From: Myxosarcina sp. GI1
Lineage (GTDB): Bacteria; Cyanobacteriota; Cyanobacteriia; Cyanobacteriales; Xenococcaceae
Direction: 5' to 3'
DNA: 34,234 bases
Assembly (NCBI RefSeq): GCF_000756305.1
Contig: NZ_JRFE01000061.1
Span: forward strand, 51,370 to 85,603
The notes beneath the pieces are model-generated. The model saw nothing but the letters and a program-made list of their open reading frames with translations. It had not been told where the DNA came from and searched no databases. Numbering within the stretch: the first letter of the stretch is position 1; each line of letters opens with the position of its first letter. The translations under genes were made by a program, and so were the position numbers. Positions 23,083-30,177 of the stretch are shown here, piece by piece.

Positions 23083-23879
23083 ATGTCAGAGTCAACCCCG
23101 CCCGTCACATACCAGCTAAAAATAGTATTAATCGGCATCAGTCCGATGATTTGGCGACGGATCAAAGTGAGTAGTGATAGCACCATTGCCGATCTGCACT
23201 ACGTAATCCAGATTGTCATGGGCTGGAAAGAGGAACATCTACACCAATTTCTCATTCATGGCGTACATTATGGCATCAGTTACCCTAGCACTGGCGGATT
23301 TATGGGCAATGCTCATGAAATCAAACTATCCAAATTTGGTTTCAGAGAAAGAGAAAAATTCAGCTACGAATACGACTTCAATTGTAGCTGGAAGCATCAA
23401 ATTAGAGTAGAAGCTATTTCGCCTGGTGAAAGCGATCGAGTATTGCCAGTATGTATTACAGGCAAAGGAAATTGTCCCCCTGAAAATTGTGGTGGTGCGC
23501 TCGGATTTATTTCTCTACGCCAACAACACAGTCGATTTGAATTAGCAGTAGCGATGGATTTGGAAATTACTATTTCCTCGTTCTTGGTCAATTGAATCGA
23601 TTTTGCACTGGTCGTTTTGGCGTAGAAAACACCAAGCTTCTGCTCGCCTTTTTCATTATCGCAAACGAGGTCGAGCACCCTAGCTTCTATCTACAACTGT
23701 AGAGCGAAGGTGGAATAGAAGAAATCGCCAATCATAGAGAAGAATTAAAAGAACTTCATTACTGGGCGACAATTAACGACAAAACAGACTGCACCAAAAT
23801 AAACAAATTGCTGAGTCAGTACGCTACAGGTGATGAAGCTTGGAAAGATTGTCTCAATCAAACAATCACAATAGGATGA
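23083..23879 (+). pseudogene. Plasmid pRiA4b ORF-3 family gene, frameshifted
   Basis: The first 170 codons (23083-23595) carry the family core: YQLKIVLIGISPMIWRRIKVSSDSTIADLHYVIQIVMGW, HLHQFLIHG, and the CPPENCGGALGF motif. The frame then runs out, but the family's C-terminal end reappears in another frame at about 23725-23879 (HREELKELHYWATINDK, then INKLLSQYATGDEAWKD). The gene is therefore broken by a frameshift or small rearrangement in between. Members often travel in mobile elements; biochemical function is unknown. Its final TGA overlaps the ATG of the transposase fragment, as in an operon. Confidence 0.75.
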
Positions 23880-24088
23880 AAGTAACAGTACAACTGGTCA
23901 TAGAGTTAGAAAATGATAATACCTCTCAAATCTTTAATGTCGGAGAATGGCAAAGAGATGAACCCTTTCAACCATTAAACTTAGGATTAGCTCTGGCAGA
24001 ATCCAAACAATTGCTCAAAAACATCCAACGTCCATCCTCATATGTTGAGGCACGCCTGTGGGTTTTATTTGGCAAGTCGAGGATATGA
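23876..24088 (+). pseudogene. N-terminal fragment of a transposase (ISKra4-like)
   Basis: Seventy codons read MKVTVQLVIELENDN, then PLNLGLALAESKQLLKNIQ. This resembles the start of ISKra4-family transposases (MK-V-Q-VIE...LGL-LAE-K-LL). The catalytic DDE part is absent. Its ATG overlaps the end of the pRiA4b-like reading frame by one base, supporting a former two-gene element. Confidence 0.5.
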
Positions 24089-24132
24089 TACTAGGGCTAT
24101 CTAGGCATATCTTGGTCATCGAAATATTCAGC

Positions 24133-24183
24133 GACGAACTTTGTTCGTCCCATGCTGAAAGCATGGACAAATCGAAGATTTGT
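24133..24183. repeat. Array of three abutting 7-bp hairpins
   Basis: Three perfect hairpins follow one another without spacer: GACGAAC-ttt-GTTCGTC (24133-24149), CCATGCT-gaa-AGCATGG (24150-24166) and ACAAATC-gaa-GATTTGT (24167-24183). Flanking AGC (24130-24132) and GCT (24188-24190) could close the group into a cloverleaf. It is inside the transposable element, near its right end. It is not a tRNA, having no acceptor, anticodon or T-loop features. Confidence 0.7.
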
Positions 24184-24304
24184 GTTCGCTATACGGAATT
24201 ATCTCCAAAGCGGTTTCAAGATTTCTGGCTGGATTAATTATGGGTAGCGATAGCCCGTGGAAAATTTGTCGCGATCTCTATCTCCCCCGCTTTTTTTCGC
24301 TTTC

Positions 24305-24653
24305 TCGAATAAGTCCATCGTTCTCACGGATATTTTTGCGCTTGATGTAAGATGTGGAGAGTTTCTACTCTATTATCTCTCAGCCGATAAATGATTATAC
24401 AAAGTGTTTTATAAATATAAGGCTTCTTCTCGCTGTAGGTATCCAGTTTCTAACCTCGTACCCGTTTGGAATAAATTGACCGTAGAGCAAACTGTGGAAG
24501 CAGTTAGTTAAAAAAATGAGTATAGTTAGTTAAGTTAGAAACAAACACTCAAAATTTATCCAAACACATCTAACAAAATTAGCATCAAGGTTCAATTTAT
24601 TATTCTCAAAACAAAATGTAAATTCTAAAATTTTATTTCATTTTTAATAAATA
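24305..24653. other. A+T-rich noncoding region upstream of the par genes
   Basis: No gene-like reading frame is seen between the end of the transposable element and the palindrome before the ParA-like gene. It holds a few short direct T-rich tracts and probably the promoter of the par operon. Confidence 0.5.
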
Positions 24654-24671
24654 TACCCTAACGTTAGGGTA
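24654..24671. promoter_or_regulatory. 18-bp perfect palindrome before parA (candidate parS/operator)
   Basis: TACCCTAACGTTAGGGTA is fully self-complementary and lies 38 bp upstream of the ParA-like start. It is G+C-richer than its surroundings. A palindrome of 16-18 bp next to parAB fits a ParB-binding centromere or an autoregulatory operator. It does not resemble the chromosomal parS consensus. Only one copy was seen in the window. Confidence 0.6.
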
Positions 24672-24709
24672 CAAATGAGTAGATTAAAGCAACTATTGAG
24701 CTAGGCTTA

Positions 24710-25579
24710 ATGACAGAGCAATTTATAATTACTAGTTTGTCTTCAACAGGAACGGGAAAGACCACGCTGATGGTGCATTTAGCTTATTTGCTAGTGCAAA
24801 ATGGTTTGTCTGTGGCTTTAATTGAGCTTGATAATAGAAATTCTTTTCATGATTGTTGCGGTTTACCTAAACCTTCTCCAGAATTTAGCACTGCTTCAAT
24901 TCTTGTCGATAGCTTTCAAGGAAATTATCCTTTTTTGCCTTTGTGGAAAGAAACGCTAAAAGAAAAAGCAGTCGTATGTCAAGCTGAGAGAAATTCTTTG
25001 GAGTCAATATCCAGACAACTTACAGGAGATCCATTTGGTATGTTTCGCTTAAGAGAATGTTTGGAAAAATTTCCTTTATCTCATGATGTCATCTTAATCG
25101 ATGCTCCAGGTCAACAAGGTCAATTATCATTAATGGCACTATGCGCGGCAACTCATCTAATAATATGTGCTGAAATGACTCAAAAATGTATCTCTGATAT
25201 TAATGCTTTATTTGAATGGTTGTATAAATACAAAACTTATCTTAAATCCACACCAGAAATCCTCGGCATACTACCATGTAGATACGATCACAACGCAGCT
25301 ATTCAACGTAATACATTAAATCAATTTCCCGCATTTGCTCAAAAATTCAGCACTGTATGTTTTAGTCCCATCCGTCAATCTTCAAGATTCTTTAATGCTT
25401 ATGCAATGGGACTGCCTGTTTTTCTTGATTCCCCTGGTTCTACACCTTGCTATGACTTTACTGAAGATGGTCATTTGTTTAAAAAAATTAATCAATCAAA
25501 GTTAAAAGGACTAGATGGAAAAATGCTTCAAAAGCTACCTGCAATTGCACCTTATGTCATTAATGCAATAAAAAATTAG
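24710..25579 (+). CDS. ParA-like P-loop ATPase
   Basis: A 289-residue MinD/ParA-type ATPase. The P-loop STGTGKTT (about residues 12-19) lacks the deviant-Walker signature lysine (KGGxGKT): SST replaces KGG, so dimer-dependent hydrolysis may be altered. Switch and Walker B regions appear as IELDNRNSFHD (about 38-48) and DVILIDAPGQQGQ (about 128-140), where Asp-Ala-Pro-Gly replaces DxPPG. LGILPCRYDHN near 185 is the family guanine/adenine-contact region. It is 14 bp before a ParB-like gene, and a perfect palindrome precedes it. The role is likely plasmid or genomic-island partition, or a specialised cargo-positioning system; housekeeping chromosome ParA is less likely because the sequence is divergent. 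Confidence 0.8.
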   Translation: MTEQFIITSLSSTGTGKTTLMVHLAYLLVQNGLSVALIELDNRNSFHDCCGLPKPSPEFSTASILVDSFQGNYPFLPLWKETLKEKAVVCQAERNSLESISRQLTGDPFGMFRLRECLEKFPLSHDVILIDAPGQQGQLSLMALCAATHLIICAEMTQKCISDINALFEWLYKYKTYLKSTPEILGILPCRYDHNAAIQRNTLNQFPAFAQKFSTVCFSPIRQSSRFFNAYAMGLPVFLDSPGSTPCYDFTEDGHLFKKINQSKLKGLDGKMLQKLPAIAPYVINAIKN

Positions 25580-25593
25580 AGTTAGTAAAAGAA

Positions 25594-26652
25594 ATGGTTA
25601 AACGACAAATTAATTTGGAAGAAACTTTCGAGAGTGCCCTGCAAGCTAGAGAAATTCCTCTTCTACAACAAGAAAATGAAAAACTCAAACAACAGTTAGA
25701 ACAAGCTTATCAGCAAAAAGGAATTGAAGATGTTCCTCTATCACAAATAAAGCCTAATCCAAAACAGCCTCGAAGTTCTTTTTATGTGGTAGAGGAACGC
25801 AAAATAAGTATGGCTCAGGTAGGACAAAAAGAGCCTATAATTTTAGTTTCTCCGCCACATACAGATGGTTATTTGATTTTTGATGGTGAATGTCGTTGGC
25901 AGGCAGCAAAACAGCTAAATTGGTCAACTATTAAGGCAATCATTATTGATTACAATGCAGCGACTTTTGACGACGATGTTTTTATTGCTGCCATTAGTAA
26001 ATCAAGTATTAATTCTCTCGATCTAGCGGATTCTTTATTAGAAAGAATTGAATCTAAAACTAATACTCTAACAAGAGAAAAAATTCCTACTATTCTTAAT
26101 ACTACGATCGTTCGACTTAAACGCCAGGGTAAACAAAAAGTTTTAGGAAATATACTTAAAAATGAAACAGATATTCAACAGCAACTTGAAGAATTAGGTT
26201 TATCCGAGTCAGAAAGACTAACTTGTCAGATTATCCTTGACTATGGATTTAATCCGCTTTCTGTCAATCAAAATTATTTTCCTATGCTCAAGCTGGCAGA
26301 TGATATAAAAGAAGCGATACGCAATCGAGGTTTGAAAGATGCGCTAGCTAAAATCATTAATAAAGTAAAAGCTCAGAAGCTAAATATCTCAGAACAGAAA
26401 GCAAGAAAGTTACGACGTAATTTAATCGATGCCGTTATCAAGCAAGATCTTTCTCTAACTCAGACCAACAAAAAATTAAAAGAAATTATTGCCCAATTTC
26501 AACCTGCTCAAACTCAGCCATTACAGTTGACTAAAGAAGTAAAACGATGTATTAAATCTTTAGAAAACATACAAATAACTAATCTTGATGAATTCAATCG
26601 ACAAAATTTAATTGCTATCATGCAAAAAAGTTTGACAGAGCTACAGCAATAA
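25594..26652 (+). CDS. ParB-like DNA-binding partition protein
   Basis: A 352-residue protein. Residues 1-40 form a heptad-like Leu/Glu/Gln helix (LQAREIPLLQQENEKLKQQLEQ). Residues about 45-115 are the ParB N-terminal CTPase-like domain: DVPLSQIKPNPKQPRSSF, GQKEPIILVSPP and the GECRWQAAKQL motif, with GECRW for the usual GERRW. The middle region (SLDLADSLLERIES and the following Lys-rich helices) should hold the HTH. The C-terminal part is Lys/Gln-rich helical and probably dimerizes. It is an operon partner of the ParA-like ATPase. The substituted Arg in the GERRxRA-type box may affect CTP binding. Confidence 0.82.
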   Translation: MVKRQINLEETFESALQAREIPLLQQENEKLKQQLEQAYQQKGIEDVPLSQIKPNPKQPRSSFYVVEERKISMAQVGQKEPIILVSPPHTDGYLIFDGECRWQAAKQLNWSTIKAIIIDYNAATFDDDVFIAAISKSSINSLDLADSLLERIESKTNTLTREKIPTILNTTIVRLKRQGKQKVLGNILKNETDIQQQLEELGLSESERLTCQIILDYGFNPLSVNQNYFPMLKLADDIKEAIRNRGLKDALAKIINKVKAQKLNISEQKARKLRRNLIDAVIKQDLSLTQTNKKLKEIIAQFQPAQTQPLQLTKEVKRCIKSLENIQITNLDEFNRQNLIAIMQKSLTELQQ

Positions 26653-26720
26653 TAACTTCGTTATCTTGGAAAAATGGTAAAGTAACTTTCTACCCTAATT
26701 TCCAGCAGAGGAAAGTCTAA

Positions 26721-26850
26721 GAACCTATCCCACTAATCCATTTTTGTGGTTTTCGAGCGGTTTAAAATCGGAAAATTGCCAAAGATATAAGAGCGAACTA
26801 ACGATTTTTTGTGTTCGAGATTGGTGTCAGACTAATAGTGGGTTAGGTTC
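26721..26850. repeat. MITE-like element, 130 bp
   Basis: GAACCTATCCCACTA (26721-26735) and the reverse complement of TAGTGGGTTAGGTTC (26836-26850) agree at 14 of 15 positions. No coding content lies between. It is between the convergent parB-like and CHAT genes. Confidence 0.5.
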
Positions 26851-26900
26851 AAGCGCATTTTCGCTTGTAGATGAGTCAGCCATAAGTTTCCCCATCGATT

Positions 26901-29381
26901 CTAGCTGCGTTCGATTAAAGTAAAACTAGACCAGAGGGCAGGATGATTGTCGAGCATAGAGATAAGATCGAGTTGTGCTTGACGCAGAGCCATATCAAAC
27001 GGTAGTTCATCTTCAATAGCGTAATGGTAAAATTTTTGCACTAACAAACTTGCCTGTCGATCGCTAAGTGACCAAAGACTCCCGATAATGGTTTCAACCC
27101 CAGATCTCAGTGCCACACCACTCATTCCCAAAGTAGCTTTTTCATTACCTCTAGCAGTTTCACAAGCACTCAAAAATAGCAGTCGAATCCGCTCGTCGTA
27201 ATTTAAATTACGCTCTGATAGAACAGTTTCTAGTTCGGTAAGAGCGATTTTATTATTCCATGCCTGTAAAAATGAATCACTCAAAGTTCCAGCAAAAGTC
27301 CCATGAGTTGCTATATGGATTAGATTGCCGCGATTGCTTTCTGTCCGATTGACAAAATTATCCAAACTAAAGCGATGATTTAGGTAACTGTCTGTACGAG
27401 GAATCAACCGACTAATACTTTCTAATTCCTCATCTACATAGGGCAAAGGCGAAAATTCAGACACCCCCTCACTCAAGCCAAATAGCAAAGCTTTGTCAGA
27501 AGTTGGGAAATTTGGTTGCACATCTGCGCTCAAATCTAATCCTAAAGAGTTAGCGATCGCATAATTAAAAATCAGATAGTTGTTGCCGTCGTGAAGAGCA
27601 GACATCGGTACGTTTCGCAGTATGCCGTCATTTACGAAAGTTAACTTTTGGATCTTGTATTTTACGAGATCTGCCTCAATTGGTGCGAGCAACAATTCGT
27701 ATAGCTGTCGCGACCGCAATATATAGTTATCGTTTTCTTGTTGTTCCAAATCGTATCGCCACTGCCGAATTATTTTTTCCAGGTTTGGCTTCGATATAGA
27801 AATCCGTCGAGCTTGAAGCGAACCGTCTGGCAATTGCAGAATTATGTAAGTTTCTCGCTCTAGTATTATAGTCGTAATCACAGCGGTCTGAGCATTAGCA
27901 GTTTTTTGACTCTTGGAGTCGCTTGTAGCATTAATGCTTAGGCAATTATCACGAAAGAAATTTTCAAGTTCGCTTAATTGTAGTAACTGTCTAATTTCCA
28001 GGACACGAATGAGATTCTGGCGAGAATTATTTTTCTTTAGTAGCAACTCTAAATATTCACGGTACATAGGTTCGATATCGAATTGAAAATTAGCTGCTAG
28101 TTCTTCGTTATTTGCCAGTTCGCGTCGAATAGATTGCAAAGCAGCGATCGCCTCTTCATAAGCAATGCTGGCGGCTTGAGTTTCGCCACGAGATTTATAG
28201 ATTTTTCCTGCTTGCCACTGCCACCTATAAATTATATCGGGTGCTTGTGCTAGCTTTGCCGTGCGTATGGCTCGTTCGTTCCAAAATAAAGCCCGTGAAT
28301 AATCGCTGTTTTCTTCATAGTATGTTGCTAAAGCTCCCAAGGCAAAAGAATGGACTCTATGAGAGAGCTTTTCCGATAGCTTGATGGCGGTGGTTAAATT
28401 GGCTAAGGGCTGATGAAGAGATGATAGTTCGATTAACAAATAAATTTTTTGCGCCGAGTCGGGAAGAGAGCGTAAAATACTTTCGGCTCGTAGCAGCAAG
28501 ACAAATCGATTGGGGCTATTTTCGTTCAATTTGACTAGCTGGATTATAGCTCGAACAGATTCCAAGGATTGGCTGTCATACTGAATTCCCACTGCTTCCC
28601 TGGCAGCTTTAATTGCTAGGAATCGATTGTGTCGAGCGCGATTGGCAAATTTGTCAGCTTCAATATATTCTTCTCTTGCGGCGACCGAGGCTTTTTGTCG
28701 ATAAAAATCGGCTCGCATCTGGTAAATCTTACTGAGGGCATTAAGAACAGATATTGCCAGAGGCGATTCTTCGCTATTTTGAATTGCCAAACTCTTCTGG
28801 TAGGCAGCAATCGCCCGCTCGTAATTTCTTTGGATGGTAAAAGTATCACCCAAAGTTAAAAATGCTACCGCCTTTAAAAACGAGGTTCGATCGAGATTGT
28901 TGGAAACGGAATTTCGCTCGATCAGCGAGATCGCCTCTTTAATCTTAGTTTCAGCTAATTGAGGTAGACCAAAATCATTATAGGCGCGAGCGAGATCGAG
29001 CGTTAAAGCTGCTAGATGAATTGAAGCTTCGTCGCGATACATTTCAATAGACTCTTTCCAGTAGCGAATAGCGGCGGCAGAATTGCCTAAAAGAAGTTCT
29101 ACAGATGCCATATTTTCAAGTGTTGAGGCAAGCTGCTCTTTCTCTATCTCAGGCTGGCGTTTATTAATAGTTATAGCTTCGTTCCATTTTGCCAAAGCTC
29201 TATTGTAATTTCCCGAATCGTAATCTTGCTTTGCTTCTTCTAAAAGTATTTCGCTAGCTACTGGCAATTGTTTTTCTACTGCTGCTATGGTATCTTTGGG
29301 ATTTAAAAGTAGAATGGCGAAAACAAATAGCGTGTGCCTGACGCGATTGATAATAGCATTTGTATGATTTTGCCAGTTCAT
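26901..29381 (-). CDS. Secreted TPR-CHAT domain protein (caspase-like protease fold)
   Basis: An 826-residue protein. The N terminus (about 1-33) is a signal peptide or anchor (RHTLFVFAILLLN...TIAAVEK). Residues about 40-440 are tetratricopeptide-type helical repeats (YDSGNYNRALAKWNEAI, NYERAIAAYQKSLAI, and so on). The last about 300 residues form a CHAT domain, the clan CD protease fold, with the catalytic dyad His693 (LIHIATHGTF) and Cys740 (FLSACETARG) both present, so peptidase activity is possible. Cyanobacterial CHAT/TPR proteins commonly lie beside DUF928, CHASE2 and secreted adhesin genes. Here its start is only 29 bp from the divergent DUF928 start, so the two probably share control. 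Confidence 0.9.
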   Translation of the reverse strand: MNWQNHTNAIINRVRHTLFVFAILLLNPKDTIAAVEKQLPVASEILLEEAKQDYDSGNYNRALAKWNEAITINKRQPEIEKEQLASTLENMASVELLLGNSAAAIRYWKESIEMYRDEASIHLAALTLDLARAYNDFGLPQLAETKIKEAISLIERNSVSNNLDRTSFLKAVAFLTLGDTFTIQRNYERAIAAYQKSLAIQNSEESPLAISVLNALSKIYQMRADFYRQKASVAAREEYIEADKFANRARHNRFLAIKAAREAVGIQYDSQSLESVRAIIQLVKLNENSPNRFVLLLRAESILRSLPDSAQKIYLLIELSSLHQPLANLTTAIKLSEKLSHRVHSFALGALATYYEENSDYSRALFWNERAIRTAKLAQAPDIIYRWQWQAGKIYKSRGETQAASIAYEEAIAALQSIRRELANNEELAANFQFDIEPMYREYLELLLKKNNSRQNLIRVLEIRQLLQLSELENFFRDNCLSINATSDSKSQKTANAQTAVITTIILERETYIILQLPDGSLQARRISISKPNLEKIIRQWRYDLEQQENDNYILRSRQLYELLLAPIEADLVKYKIQKLTFVNDGILRNVPMSALHDGNNYLIFNYAIANSLGLDLSADVQPNFPTSDKALLFGLSEGVSEFSPLPYVDEELESISRLIPRTDSYLNHRFSLDNFVNRTESNRGNLIHIATHGTFAGTLSDSFLQAWNNKIALTELETVLSERNLNYDERIRLLFLSACETARGNEKATLGMSGVALRSGVETIIGSLWSLSDRQASLLVQKFYHYAIEDELPFDMALRQAQLDLISMLDNHPALWSSFTLIERS

Positions 29382-29410
29382 AGACTTAGATTTGGCTGGA
29401 GATTAATTTT

Positions 29411-30085
29411 TTGTTTAATTCAATAAAACTAATAAAGGTTGGCTGTACGGCACTAATCGCCTGGTTTCTTTTGGATTTAAGTTTAGTCGGTGCAAGTGAG
29501 AAAAACTACAAACCATCAGAAAGTAGAAGTCAAGACCGCAGCGAATCTCGCCGAGCGGGAGGAGCGCGAGGCGGTTGCAACGCGCTCTTACCGACACTCG
29601 ATCATACAGTAATTTTACTGGTTCCACAAGAACCTCTTGCTAGCACTCTAAAATCCCATCCTACTTTTTTTTGGTATGTCGCGGAAGAGGTGAATTTGCC
29701 ACTGCGTTTTACTCTATTGGAGTTAGGAGAAAAACCAATAATCGTCAAAAATATAAGCCGTCCAATTTCGGGCATAAATGCTTTTAAGCTGCCCACTAGC
29801 ATTCCTCCGTTAAAGAAAGGTAAGACCTATCGTTGGACGGTAACTATAGTTTGTAGCGATTTAATTCCTTCTAAAAATTTGTACGCTAAAGCTTGGTTAA
29901 AACGAGTGTCTGGTATTAATGCCAGCGAGATCTCTGAATACGCTTTCGGAGAAGTTTGGTACGACGAACTATCGACAAGCTATGAAAACGGCGATCGCCA
30001 AACTTTCAATCGACTATTAGAAGAAGTTAATTTAAGCGAATTGAACTATAATTTGAAAGTAAATTTTATAAATGTATCTCAATAG
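29411..30085 (+). CDS. DUF928 family exported protein
   Basis: A 224-residue protein with a likely TTG start behind GGAGATT. A signal peptide (IKLIKVGCTALIAWFLLDLSLVGAS) is followed by the DUF928 core: RRAGGARGGCNALLPT near residue 45, SHPTFFWYVAEEVNLPLRFTL, LKKGKTYRWTVTIVCS, and a final helix NGDRQTFNRLLEEVNLSELNYNL. Function is unknown; genes of this family are repeatedly found with CHAT and CHASE2 genes in cyanobacteria, as here. The segment at 29562-29587 encoding GGARGGCNAL contains a GC-rich hairpin (GAGCGCG/CGCGCTC). It is probably cotranscribed with the kinase gene 92 bp downstream. Confidence 0.82.
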   Translation: MFNSIKLIKVGCTALIAWFLLDLSLVGASEKNYKPSESRSQDRSESRRAGGARGGCNALLPTLDHTVILLVPQEPLASTLKSHPTFFWYVAEEVNLPLRFTLLELGEKPIIVKNISRPISGINAFKLPTSIPPLKKGKTYRWTVTIVCSDLIPSKNLYAKAWLKRVSGINASEISEYAFGEVWYDELSTSYENGDRQTFNRLLEEVNLSELNYNLKVNFINVSQ

Positions 30086-30177
30086 ATTGATACTCTAATT
30101 GGCTAAAAGTGCATTAATGTTTATGAAGTTATACCAAGAACTCGCTGAAACGTCATGTTATTTATTAAGTTAAATTT

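Larger units (their letters stand above)
23042..24304 (+). mobile_element. Dead 1.26-kb transposable element with perfect 23-bp terminal inverted repeats
   Basis: The left end at 23042-23064 reads GAAAGCG-A7-GCGGGGGAG, and the right end at 24282-24304 is its exact reverse complement over 23 bp. Between them lie a frameshifted pRiA4b ORF-3-like gene, the first about 70 codons of a transposase-like protein and a three-hairpin array. The missing rest of the transposase makes it non-autonomous. I cannot identify a target-site duplication with confidence. Confidence 0.7.

Noticed and set aside
24130-24190. Cloverleaf read as a tRNA
   Set aside because: Arm lengths are all 7 bp with 3-nt loops, and there is no CCA-side acceptor stem, 7-nt anticodon loop or TTCRA loop.
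29562-29587. GC-rich hairpin within the DUF928 gene as an inserted repeat
   Set aside because: It encodes the GGARGGC motif that belongs to the family core, so it can be explained by coding constraint.
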